Both the position numbers and the translations under genes were made by a program. Source: Verrucomicrobiota bacterium (GTDB lineage: Bacteria > Verrucomicrobiota > Verrucomicrobiia > Limisphaerales > CAIMTB01). Taken from it: a stretch of 34,577 nucleotides of DNA. The notes beneath the pieces were generated by a model, which saw nothing but the letters and a program-made list of their open reading frames with translations, had not been told where the DNA came from and ran no database searches. This document shows, piece by piece, positions 7,943 to 15,853 of the stretch; within the stretch, counting starts at the first letter, position 1; each line of letters starts with the position of its first letter. Location: assembly GCA_963205105.1 (NCBI GenBank), contig CAUJJW010000409.1, forward strand, positions 1 to 34,577, in the 5' to 3' direction.

Positions 7943-8187
7943 TCACTTTCGCGTTTCTTCGTTCCTCGGCCCGACCGTAGCACGGCCCAATCGCGGTTCC
8001 AACCGGAGCTCGTGGGATTCTGCAAAAAGGCTGCAGCCCGGGTAGAAAAGGGGCGTCGAGTAGGGATGGAGTGAGTCGATGACAGACCGAGTATGAACAG
8101 AAGCATGGAGCTGGACTCACGCAGAACTCATGATGTGTCCACATTTCTGCATCGGGGGAGAACGGGTGAGGTTGGAGAGTGGGCTGA

Positions 8188-10845
8188 CTACCACTGGGTG
8201 ACGATGGCTTGGGCCTGGGTGAGCGGGAGGTCCTTGGGCAGGGAGAGGTAGATGGACACGTAGACGACCTTGGGATTGGCGTCTGCCTTGAGGCCGAAGA
8301 TGTTTCCGCGGAGGTGTCGGAAGACCTTGTATGCGAGGGCGTACACCAGGCCGCTCCCGTCCTGGGTCGTCTCGTGTTGGAGGCAGTACTGTCCCGGGAG
8401 CCATTCCTTGAGGGTGGTGGTTCCGCGCAACGCAGGCAGGTTGGCCTCGTCCCCGGGCGCGATGTGGCGTTGCTCGCGGATGGCCCGTTCCAGATTGCGC
8501 ATGAGTTCGCTGCCGAGGTTGACGGGGCCGCCCGGGGCGAAGTGGAAGAAGTCGAGGGCGAGGTGGAGGTTCATGGCCGAGAACAAATGGGCTTGTCGCA
8601 GGCTGAGCCCAACCTTCCAGAACTCACCGGTGATGCAGGCGGCCAGACCCCGAACGTCCGCCGCTGCGACGCCCACCATGACCGACCCGCCTTCGCGGAG
8701 GACCATGGCCTTGGGACCGTGTTCCTCGGGATGCTCGGCCAGCCCCAGGAGGTGGGCGCCGAACGTTCCGGCGTGGGTTCGGTAGACACCCGCGTAGAAA
8801 TCGGGGCCGAAGTCGCGAAGGACCGCTTGTTCCTCGGGTGAGAAGCCCAGGGTGCGCAGGGACTGCGTGGGGTCCGATTCGGGGCGGAATTGTCGGAGCG
8901 CCTTGTGGTAAAGCTCGCGGCTGAGGAACCACCGCACGGGATCCTGGCGCGCGGAGTCCCACTCGGCGCGGTCGGCGCAGGTGAACACGTAGAGGCTGCG
9001 GAGCAGTTGTTCATCCCGGCACAACTCGGCGAATTCCATGACCACGGGCTCGGGGTTGATGCCAGCGGCGGCGCGATCCTTGAAGGCGCGGCGGTTGGCG
9101 ATCAGGAATTTGGCGGTGTCCAGGGTGGCCTCGGAGAATTCGCAGCCATCGCGGTACCGTTGAAAATACTGTTCGAGCGGTATGCCGGAGAGGCCGGAGG
9201 AATTGCGGTCATGGAATGGCCTGTCCGGGTCGTCACGGAGGAGGATGTCACCTTCGGTCAGTGGCAGGCGCTTGGTTTTGAGGGCGAGTTTGACCCCGGC
9301 GAGGTGGTCGGCGCTGAGCAGGGCCGCGGCGATCTCTGGGTTCACCTCGCCGCTGATGGCGGAAAGGCGGTTGGATTGAACCACCTGATCGAGTTGTTCG
9401 CGACCGGCGCGGACGAGTGACTCGAGTGCCTTCATTTTCCGACGTTCGAACGCGCTGCGCGCGACGGTGCGTTCCTCCAGGACGCGGCTGTCGAGGGAGG
9501 CTTCGAAACGCGCGTACCCGGGGAACAGGCGGTCCTCGGCGCCGTCGAACTGGGAGAGGAACGCAAAGGAATCGGCGAGACTGCCGCGCTGTTCATAGAA
9601 CAGCGCCGAGAGTTCGGGGACTGGGACGATCCAGTCTCCGGCATCCCGGAAGGTGCGGCGCAGTTCGGAGGGATCGATGGGAACGCCGTAGCGTTGGGAG
9701 GCGAGGACGAGGCCGAGAGCGTCGCGGCTGCGCAGTTCGGGGGCTGCCGACAAATGGGGGCTGACGTGTCTCAGGCCGGCGACGGTGTAGTGGATGGGGC
9801 TGCCGGGAGCGGTTTCCCGGCCGTGCATCAATTCCTCCTCGATGACCGCTTTGGCGAAGCGGGCGACGCGTCGTCGGGCGGCGAAGAGCTGGCTGCGGAC
9901 CTCGTTGCCGAATTCGAGGCGGGCATCCTTGAGCGCGCCGGGGCCGAGCAGGTCGCCGAGCGATTCGAAGTCCTCGAAGCGCAGAAGGTCCTCGGGATGG
10001 TTGCCGTTGGCGTTGGAGCTGTTCGAAGCCTTGTGGCGGAGCTGCACGAAGCAGCGGATGCGGACGAGGAAGTCGTAGGCGTCGAGGTCCCGCGGGTCGG
10101 GCAGGCTGGCGTAGATCTCGTGACTGTGCTGGAAGCGTTTGCCGGCGAGGGTCCAGATGCCGGCGAGGAAGATGCGCAGGCCGTCGTTCTTGATGTCGAA
10201 GAGGTCGAGGCGTTCGACCTCGGCGGCAGCCTTTTCCCATTGGCCCTTCCAGAAGCCGCGCACGTGGAGGAAGTGCTCGAAGGGATCGTAGGTCTTGCGG
10301 ATGCGTTCGCGAAACCGCTGGGCCAGGCCGTCGGGATCGTGGATGGGGCGGAGGTCAATGAACGAGTTGAGCTGCTTGTCGGCCAGCCGTGGAGCGTCGT
10401 CGAGGTTGAAGGGAAGCGGTTCGAAGCGAAAACCATGGGCCTCCTCGAAGAGGCTGGTGTGCAGGAGCTGCCGCTGGAGTTCGAGCAGGAAGGGATTGCC
10501 TTCGAGGGCGTCGTCGAAGAGGAAGGCAAAATCGAGGTCGGAGCAGGGTGTGACTTCGGCCCGGCCGGTTCCGCCGAGGGCGACCACGGCGAAGGGCCGG
10601 TCGTATCCGTGAAGGCGCACCTGGGTCTGGGCCCAGTTTCGGACCATCTCGGTATGAATGGCGGTTCGGGCAGTGACGATCTGGCGGCCAAGGTCGAGGT
10701 TGGAGCCACGAATCAGCGCGTTGTTTTCGGCGATGAGTTTCTTGTAGGCGGCCCGGGGGCCCACCGCGGAGAGCTCGGTTTGAATCCGTTGGATGAAAGC
10801 CTGGGCGGCGAGCGAGTTGTGAGCGGCGGGCGAAGGGCGGTTCAT
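8188..10845 (-). CDS. GlnD-like PII nucleotidyltransferase homologue with no recognisable HD motif
   Basis: From the ATG at 10845 the product is 885 residues, close to the usual GlnD length. Residues 91-106 read 'GGTGRAEVTPCSDLDF', the GlnD-type nucleotidyltransferase signature with metal-binding Asp103 and Asp105. Two ACT-like segments close the protein: about 715-770 ('VGVAAADVRGLAACITGEFW') and about 830-880. GlnD normally uridylylates PII proteins and removes UMP with a central HD domain. Here the region where that domain should begin (about 440-480) reads 'FEASLDSRVLEERTVARS' and lacks the usual 'YHxYTVDEHT' and 'HD' residues; the only His-Asp pair ('PFHDRNSSG') is not in such a context. 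The frame is open 44 codons further upstream (to 10977), but that extension is Pro-rich and unlike coding sequence. The PII substrate is inferred. Confidence 0.78.
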   Translation of the reverse strand: MNRPSPAAHNSLAAQAFIQRIQTELSAVGPRAAYKKLIAENNALIRGSNLDLGRQIVTARTAIHTEMVRNWAQTQVRLHGYDRPFAVVALGGTGRAEVTPCSDLDFAFLFDDALEGNPFLLELQRQLLHTSLFEEAHGFRFEPLPFNLDDAPRLADKQLNSFIDLRPIHDPDGLAQRFRERIRKTYDPFEHFLHVRGFWKGQWEKAAAEVERLDLFDIKNDGLRIFLAGIWTLAGKRFQHSHEIYASLPDPRDLDAYDFLVRIRCFVQLRHKASNSSNANGNHPEDLLRFEDFESLGDLLGPGALKDARLEFGNEVRSQLFAARRRVARFAKAVIEEELMHGRETAPGSPIHYTVAGLRHVSPHLSAAPELRSRDALGLVLASQRYGVPIDPSELRRTFRDAGDWIVPVPELSALFYEQRGSLADSFAFLSQFDGAEDRLFPGYARFEASLDSRVLEERTVARSAFERRKMKALESLVRAGREQLDQVVQSNRLSAISGEVNPEIAAALLSADHLAGVKLALKTKRLPLTEGDILLRDDPDRPFHDRNSSGLSGIPLEQYFQRYRDGCEFSEATLDTAKFLIANRRAFKDRAAAGINPEPVVMEFAELCRDEQLLRSLYVFTCADRAEWDSARQDPVRWFLSRELYHKALRQFRPESDPTQSLRTLGFSPEEQAVLRDFGPDFYAGVYRTHAGTFGAHLLGLAEHPEEHGPKAMVLREGGSVMVGVAAADVRGLAACITGEFWKVGLSLRQAHLFSAMNLHLALDFFHFAPGGPVNLGSELMRNLERAIREQRHIAPGDEANLPALRGTTTLKEWLPGQYCLQHETTQDGSGLVYALAYKVFRHLRGNIFGLKADANPKVVYVSIYLSLPKDLPLTQAQAIVTQW

Positions 10846-11193
10846 TCGGGGTCGGGGTTTCGCGAGAATTCCGGCAGGGATCGGATGGGAATACGGGAAG
10901 TGCGCGGGCGGGGGTGGATTCGGGTCGGGTCGCTCGGGCTGGTCAGCACCCGGGAGCGAAGGACCCCGGGGAGACAACGGAAGCCCCGTTCCAACGAAGC
11001 GGCCGGGAGCAAGGGGTCGTCATGGCCAGTTCTTACGCGCTGGGCTGGCCGGTGAACAAGCCTGCACCGGCGGGTGACGATTCCAGCCTGTGGGACGGGT
11101 ACTCGAAGATTGCATGTGCCACGACCGGATTTAGGCTGCCTTTGAAGACTCCTGGCCGCCGCACGATGCCGAGGCGTGGACGTCGAACTGGCT
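10846..11193. other. Intergenic region between divergent genes, no recognised feature
   Basis: About 350 bases separate the divergently transcribed GlnD-like and DUF1573 genes, so promoters for both should lie here. I found no convincing -35/-10 pair, riboswitch, tRNA or repeat. Open frames crossing it on both strands lack coding character. Confidence 0.5.
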
Positions 11194-12300
11194 ATGAAAA
11201 CGAAATCCTTGGGTATCCTGGTCGGGTTGCTGGCATGGACGGCGGAAGTGGCGGGAGCGTTGGCGCCGGCGGGCCCTCCGGTTTCGGCGGCGGACGCGCC
11301 GTCAGGAGCGCGGGTGGCGTTTGCCACACCCGTTCACGATTTCGGGAAGATTCAGTCCGGTCAGGTGGTGCGCCACGATTTCGTCTTCACCAACATCGGT
11401 ACGGCGACCCTGCTGGTCCGCGACGTGCGTCCGGGGTGTGGCTGCACCACGGCGGGCACGTGGGACAAGGAGGTTGAGCCGGGCAAAACGGGGAAGATCC
11501 CGATTCAATTCAACGCGGGAAGCTTCAGCGGGCAGGTGGGCAAGAGCATCACGGTGACCTGCAACGACGCCGTGAATCCGAGCGTGATGCTTCAGTTGAA
11601 GGCGAACGTTTGGACCCCGGTTGCGGTGCTCCCTTCCTCGCTGTTCTTCGCGCTTTCCGAGGAACGTTCCACCAACGAGACCAAGGTGGTCCGCATTGTG
11701 AACCACCTCGACACCCCGCTGAAGCTGTCCGAGCCCGAATCCGACAACGCCGCCTTCCAGGCTGTGGTGTCGGAGAAGGTTCCGGGTCAGGAATACGAAC
11801 TGCGGGTGACTCCGATCCTGCCGCTCCCATCGCCGCATGCCACGGCGACGATTGTGATGAAGACCGCCAACGAGACGGTCCCGGCGGTCCGGGTGCAGGT
11901 CTCGGCGACGATGCAGGCGGTGGTGTCCGTGTTTCCGCCGGTGCTGACCCTGCCCGTGGCGGGATCGACGCCGGTGTCCAAACCCGCCGTGACCCTCCGC
12001 AACACCGGCACGAACGTCATGATGCTGTCGGACGCCCGGGTGGACGTTCCCGGCGCCACGGTGGACGTCACCGAGTTGCAGGCGGGACGACTTTTTCGCC
12101 TGACCCTGACCCTGCCGCCCGAGGTTCTGTTGGAACCGGGGCGGTCGTTCGCGCTCAGCGTCCGTTCCAATCATCCGCGGTACCCGGAAATCCGGGTGCC
12201 GATTCAACAGGCGGTCCGCCCTGCGGCCAAAGTTCCCCTGGCGCGTCCGGCTCCGGCCACTCTGCCGGCACCCACCGGAGCCAGGGTGAAAACGCCGTAA
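11194..12300 (+). CDS. Secreted DUF1573 domain protein
   Basis: The ATG at 11194 opens a signal peptide (MKTKSLGILVGLLAWTAEVA...). The 368-residue product then carries a DUF1573 domain at about 44-140: 'VHDFGKIQSGQVVRHDFVF' followed by 'NIGTATLLVRDVRPGCGCTT' with Cys82 and Cys84. DUF1573 is an Ig-like/ASPM-SPD-2-Hydin-related beta domain of exported proteins; its biochemical role is unknown. The rest contains further beta-sandwich-like segments and ends in an Ala/Pro-rich tail. It is followed by rhodanese and MauE-like genes on the same strand (36-bp gap, then a 4-bp overlap), suggesting one operon. The paired cysteines and these neighbours point to envelope thiol or sulfur chemistry, which is inference. 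Confidence 0.82.
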   Translation: MKTKSLGILVGLLAWTAEVAGALAPAGPPVSAADAPSGARVAFATPVHDFGKIQSGQVVRHDFVFTNIGTATLLVRDVRPGCGCTTAGTWDKEVEPGKTGKIPIQFNAGSFSGQVGKSITVTCNDAVNPSVMLQLKANVWTPVAVLPSSLFFALSEERSTNETKVVRIVNHLDTPLKLSEPESDNAAFQAVVSEKVPGQEYELRVTPILPLPSPHATATIVMKTANETVPAVRVQVSATMQAVVSVFPPVLTLPVAGSTPVSKPAVTLRNTGTNVMMLSDARVDVPGATVDVTELQAGRLFRLTLTLPPEVLLEPGRSFALSVRSNHPRYPEIRVPIQQAVRPAAKVPLARPAPATLPAPTGARVKTP

Positions 12301-12336
12301 GGAGCGCCGTTCGTTCGGTGCCTGCCAGGATTCCGC

Positions 12337-12999
12337 ATGGGAAAGGCTCGACCACAATCTCAGCCGTCTTCGGGAACGAGGAGGGTGTCGGTGGTTCGCC
12401 AGGCCTTGCTGGTCGGCGCTTTCGGATGGGTGTTCGCCCTGGTGGCCAACACCCTCTCGCCGCGGGGGCTTTCCCTGACTCGTGATTACTTTCCGGCATC
12501 GCCGTTGCCGGCGACCGGCGGGATCGGACAGGCGACGGCGGGAGCGGCGTCGGCGGTGGAAACCGGCGCGCTGGGGGCGGTGGATCAGAAGCTGCAGGAA
12601 CATGGTTTGGAGCCGGTCACGGATGAGCGGATGCACGCGCTCTTCACGGACGCCCGGTACGCGCAGGAGTTGGTGGTGTTCATTGATGCGCGCGAGGCGC
12701 GGCGGTATCAGGAGGGCCACATCCCGGGGGCCTATCTGTTCGACCGGTATCGGCAGGACGAATTTCTACCGTCGGTTCTCCCGGCCTGTCAGAACGCGGA
12801 ATCGGTGGTGGTGTACTGCAACGGGGGGGACTGCGAGGACAGTCACTTTGCCGCCCTGGCGCTCCGGGATGCGGGTGTGCCGGCGGATCGGCTCGGTGTG
12901 TATTCCGGCGGAATCCTTTCGTGGCAAAAGCGGGGGTACCCGATGGAAACCGGCGATCGCGGAAGCGGGATGATGGTGGAAGGGGTGGGGGCGCCATGA
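12337..12999 (+). CDS. Membrane-anchored rhodanese-like protein
   Basis: This 220-residue protein has an N-terminal membrane anchor ('QALLVGAFGWVFALVANTL', about 22-40), a low-complexity Ala/Gly linker, and a rhodanese domain at about 92-203. The domain shows 'VVFIDAREARRYQEGHIPGA' (CH2A-type motif) and the active-site segment 'VVYCNGGDCEDSHFAALAL'. Cys161 is the expected persulfide-forming cysteine; Cys166 adds a second thiol in the loop, giving CNGGDC rather than the usual CxxGxR loop. 'VYSGGILSW' matches the late rhodanese motif. The domain is probably periplasmic. Its stop overlaps the MauE-like start by 4 bp (12996-12999). A redox or sulfur-relay role is inferred from the family and from neighbours rich in paired cysteines. 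Confidence 0.85.
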   Translation: MGKARPQSQPSSGTRRVSVVRQALLVGAFGWVFALVANTLSPRGLSLTRDYFPASPLPATGGIGQATAGAASAVETGALGAVDQKLQEHGLEPVTDERMHALFTDARYAQELVVFIDAREARRYQEGHIPGAYLFDRYRQDEFLPSVLPACQNAESVVVYCNGGDCEDSHFAALALRDAGVPADRLGVYSGGILSWQKRGYPMETGDRGSGMMVEGVGAP

Positions 13000-13514
13000 G
13001 TGCAACCGATAGACCGGAGTCCGTCCCTGGAAACGGGGTCGGGGAGCGGGGAGGGAGTCTGGGGCGGCGGTTGGTGGCGGTGGTGCCCCGGTTGTTGACG
13101 CTGGGACTGGGTTTTCTGTTTCTGTGGATGGGATTGGCGAAGGCGCTGGATCCGGTGGGCTTTTTGAAATTGGTCCGGCAGTACGGCGTGGTGGAAGGTC
13201 CGCCCTGGCTGAATCTGTTGGCGGCCTGCCTGCCCTGGTTCGAGGCATTTTGTGGAGCGCTTTGGATGCTGGGCGTTGCGGTGCGTGGGACAGCGGCGGT
13301 TCTGGGGGTGATGCTGGCGGCCTTCACCGCCCTGGTCTGGCGGCATGCCCTGGCGCTTCAGGCGACCACGGGGCTCTCGTTTTGTCAGATCCGCTTCGAT
13401 TGCGGCTGCGGGGGTGGGGAGGTGTGGATTTGCGCGAAACTGGCCGAGAACGGACTTCTGCTTCTGGCCGCGGTCTTCCTGCTGGTGCACCGCCCCGGTG
13501 GTCGGGGCGCCTGA
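12996..13514 (+). CDS. MauE/DoxX-like membrane protein
   Basis: The start is fixed by the ATGA overlap with the rhodanese gene. The 172-residue product has four predicted membrane helices (about 29-50, 72-96, 98-118 and 150-165). 'GLGFLFLWMGLAKALDPVGF' and the closing helix match MauE/DoxX-like proteins. Between helices 3 and 4 lies a cysteine cluster, 'FCQIRFDCGCGGGEVWICAK', with Cys130, Cys136, Cys138 and Cys146. MauE is needed for disulfide formation in methylamine dehydrogenase, and homologues often sit next to thiol-redox genes. With the upstream rhodanese and DUF1573 genes, this probably forms an envelope thiol-oxidation or sulfur-handling unit (inference). Confidence 0.8.
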   Translation: MSATDRPESVPGNGVGERGGSLGRRLVAVVPRLLTLGLGFLFLWMGLAKALDPVGFLKLVRQYGVVEGPPWLNLLAACLPWFEAFCGALWMLGVAVRGTAAVLGVMLAAFTALVWRHALALQATTGLSFCQIRFDCGCGGGEVWICAKLAENGLLLLAAVFLLVHRPGGRGA

Positions 13515-13544
13515 ACGCCGGGCTTGGTTGCCTGAAATCTCACC

Positions 13545-14492
13545 ATGAATCGCGTGGATCGCCTGCTGGCCTTGCTCTTGTTCCTGCAGTCCCGCCGCGT
13601 GACGACCGCCGATCAGATGGCCCGGCATTTTGAGCTGAGCCTGCGCACCATCTACCGCGACCTCGCCGCCCTGGGCGACATCGGCGTTCCCATCGTTGCC
13701 GAAGCCGGTGTCGGCTACACACTGCGACCGGGATTTCACCTGCCTCCGGTCAACTTCACCGCGGAGGAGGCCAATGCATTGATCACGGGAAGCCTGCTGG
13801 TCGGACATCTCACCGATGCGTCCGTGCGCCCGCCGATGCAGTCCGCGTTGGCCAAGGTTCGCGCCGTCCTACCCCGCGACCAGCAAGACCGGGCGATCCG
13901 ACTGGAACGGGCCATGACGTTGACGGCCACGGTCGAGGCCCCGTAGCAAGCCGATCTCAGTCTCCTCCAGAGGGCTTTGGTGGACCTTCGGGTGTTGCAG
14001 TTCACCTATGAGGCTGCGGGACAATCCGAGCCGACGCGGCGAACGGTCGAACCCCTGGGCCTCATCCGTTACCTCGAACGTTGGCACCTCATCGGATGGT
14101 GCCGCACGCGCCAGGGCCTCCGTGATTTTCGGACGGACCGCATGCGCACGGTCACGGTGTCGCGGCTGACCTTTGCGCCAAGGCAGGATTTCTCGGTCGG
14201 CGACTATGTTCGATCGATGCCTCAACCTACGCGGAGAGCGCGTGTCCGGTTCACACCCGCCTCCGTCGACCGCGCCAAACGAGAATGGTGGCTGGGCATT
14301 GTGGACGAATGCCCGACTCCGAGCGGCGTGATTCTGACGCTGGCCGCCGTCGAGTGGGACCGGTTGGCGGGATGGCTGTTGTCGTTTGGTGCCTAGGCCA
14401 CTGTGATAGATCAGGATGAACTGCGAAACCTGCTGATCCAGGCAGCCCGTGATGCGGCGACGCACCACGGACGGAATCCAAGAGACTCCTGA
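13545..14492 (+). pseudogene. HTH-WYL transcriptional regulator interrupted by two in-frame TAG codons
   Basis: A single frame from the ATG at 13545 to the TGA at 14490-14492 encodes a YafY-type regulator. It has an HTH_11 domain ('LLALLLFLQSRRVTTADQMA' then 'LSLRTIYRDLAALGDIG'), a WYL domain ('VLQFTYEAAGQSEPTRRTVE' then 'LERWHLIGWC') and a C-terminal WCX-like part ending 'WLLSFGA'. It is broken by TAG at 13944-13946, just before 'QADLSLLQRALVDLR', and by TAG at 14394-14396, just before 'ATVIDQDELRNLLIQAA'. Protein-like sequence continues in the same frame after both stops, so neither break is a frameshift. Both could arise by single substitutions (for example CAG to TAG). Other genes here end in TAG, so reassignment is unlikely. 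The first segment alone (133 aa) could still bind DNA. WYL regulators sense ligands, often in stress or defence settings. Confidence 0.85.
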
Positions 14493-14529
14493 CATAGGGC
14501 TGTCAGCGAGGTCGGCTAGGGTCGCCCGC

Positions 14530-14949
14530 ATGCATTGGAAGACTTCGAAGATGTTCTGTTGGAAGTTCGTTGTCCTGGCGTTCGGGGTGGCACCGCTCCT
14601 TTTCGGCTGCGCCACCGCCTCCAGGCGGACCGAGGCTGGAACACTCCATCACGTGGGCCTGATCTGGCTGAAGGACCCGGGCAATTTGGAACATCGCCGC
14701 CAGATCCTCTCCGCGGCACACTCCTTTGCCAGGGAGATACCGGAAGTCCGATGCCTCTCGGTGGGTCAATCGCCACCCAGCAGCCATCCCTATCTGGATG
14801 CCTCGTTCGACATTTGCCTGATCATGCAGTTCAAGGACAAGGCGGCCATGGATCGTTACGCGGAGCATCCGGTTCACCAAAAGGCGGCGAAGGAGGTTTT
14901 TCTTCCCCTTTCCCAGCGCCTTCTCTTCTACGACTTCGTTGCGGAATAA
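14530..14949 (+). CDS. Dabb-domain lipoprotein (stress-response A/B barrel)
   Basis: From the ATG at 14530 the product has 139 residues. A signal peptide ends in the lipobox-like 'LLFGC', with Cys27 as the lipidation site, so the protein is probably membrane-tethered. The remainder is one Dabb domain: 'LHHVGLIWLKDP' (first strand), a helix with 'RRQILSAAHSFAREIPEV', then 'DASFDICLIMQFKDKAAMDR' and 'YAEHPVHQKAAKE'. Dabb proteins form dimeric alpha-beta barrels; most have no known activity, though some are cyclases. Exported Dabb proteins recur in Verrucomicrobia and Planctomycetes. A frame open further upstream, to 14449, overlaps the end of the WYL remnant. The SDR gene follows 11 bases after its stop, suggesting co-transcription. 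Confidence 0.82.
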   Translation: MHWKTSKMFCWKFVVLAFGVAPLLFGCATASRRTEAGTLHHVGLIWLKDPGNLEHRRQILSAAHSFAREIPEVRCLSVGQSPPSSHPYLDASFDICLIMQFKDKAAMDRYAEHPVHQKAAKEVFLPLSQRLLFYDFVAE

Positions 14950-14960
14950 AATTCAAACGT

Positions 14961-15770
14961 ATGGAGACCAATAACTTGAGCGCCATTTACTCATTGCAAA
15001 ACGGAACCGAATTCGCCGGAAAGAAGGCCCTGGTCACGGGCGGAACGAAGGGGATCGGGGAGGCCACAGTGAACCGCCTGTTGCAGGGTGGGGCCACGGT
15101 GCTCGCCACCGCCAGGAACATACCGGCGGGTAGCGGTCCCCATTTCATTCAGGCAGACGGGAGCACACGTTCCGGCGCGGATCACATCATCCAGACCGTG
15201 AAGGATCGCTTCGGGGGGCTCGACATCCTGGTTCACTGCGTCGGTGGATCCAGCTCACCGGCTGGAGGGTCGCAGGCGCTGACGGATGACCAATGGCAAC
15301 AGGAGTTTGATTTGAACTTCTTCTCGGCCGTTCGTCTCGACCGCGGATTGTTGCCCGCGATGCTCAGTCAACGTTCCGGTGTGATTCTTCACGTTTCATC
15401 GATCCAACGTAGCCTGCCCCTCTTTGAATCGACCCTGGCCTACGCCGCCGCCAAAGCCGCCCTCACCAATTACAGCAAGGGCCTCTCCAAAGAGGTCGCT
15501 CGGCACGGCATCCGTGTGAACAGCGTCGCTCCTGGGTTCACCGAAACGAAGTCCGCCGAGGCATTGCTTTCACGACTGGCCGAGGAGGCGGGAACCGATA
15601 CCACCACCGCGCGCCAGGGGCTGATGCAGGCATTGGGCGGAATTCCGCTCGGACGTCCCAATCGACCTGACGAGGTGGCGGAACTGATCGCGTTCCTCGT
15701 TTCCGACCGGGCCTCGTCGATTCTCGGAAGCGAGTTCGTCATCGACGGCGGGAATATTCCGACGGTCTGA
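14961..15770 (+). CDS. Short-chain dehydrogenase/reductase (SDR)
   Basis: The 269-residue product is a classical SDR. 'ALVTGGTKGIGEA' (TGGTKGIG at 26-33) is the Rossmann nucleotide-binding motif, and 'LDILVHCVGG' corresponds to the NNAG strand, with HCVGG in place of NNAG. The catalytic triad is Ser146/Ser147 in 'ILHVSS', Tyr161 and Lys165 in 'YAAAK'. 'RVNSVAPGFTET' and the closing 'EVAELIAFLVSDRASSILGS' with 'FVIDGG' complete the fold. It would reduce or oxidise an alcohol or ketone with NAD(P)(H); the substrate cannot be read from the sequence. The ATG at 14961 follows an AT-rich spacer without a clear Shine-Dalgarno sequence. It probably shares a transcript with the Dabb lipoprotein. Confidence 0.9.
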   Translation: METNNLSAIYSLQNGTEFAGKKALVTGGTKGIGEATVNRLLQGGATVLATARNIPAGSGPHFIQADGSTRSGADHIIQTVKDRFGGLDILVHCVGGSSSPAGGSQALTDDQWQQEFDLNFFSAVRLDRGLLPAMLSQRSGVILHVSSIQRSLPLFESTLAYAAAKAALTNYSKGLSKEVARHGIRVNSVAPGFTETKSAEALLSRLAEEAGTDTTTARQGLMQALGGIPLGRPNRPDEVAELIAFLVSDRASSILGSEFVIDGGNIPTV

Positions 15771-15853
15771 GCCTGCGCCGACCGTTGTGGTTGCAGACCT
15801 CACCCTCCCCTGGTTGCTTGCGGGTTCGGGTCTCGTTCACTACGTTGCGCGGC

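Noticed and set aside
7943..8187. Possible tRNA or small RNA between the small secreted protein and the GlnD-like gene
   Set aside because: No cloverleaf, conserved tRNA boxes or terminator-like hairpin with a T-tract could be found in these 245 bases.
9694..11055. Plus-strand open frame (453 codons), Glu/Gly/Val-rich
   Set aside because: It lies opposite the GlnD-like gene; its composition is that of an antisense frame and no motif is present.
13944..14396. Reassigned TAG (for example pyrrolysine) in the WYL gene
   Set aside because: The GlnD-like, rlmI and pseudopilin genes end with TAG, and a transcription factor is an unlikely site for pyrrolysine; nonsense mutation is simpler.
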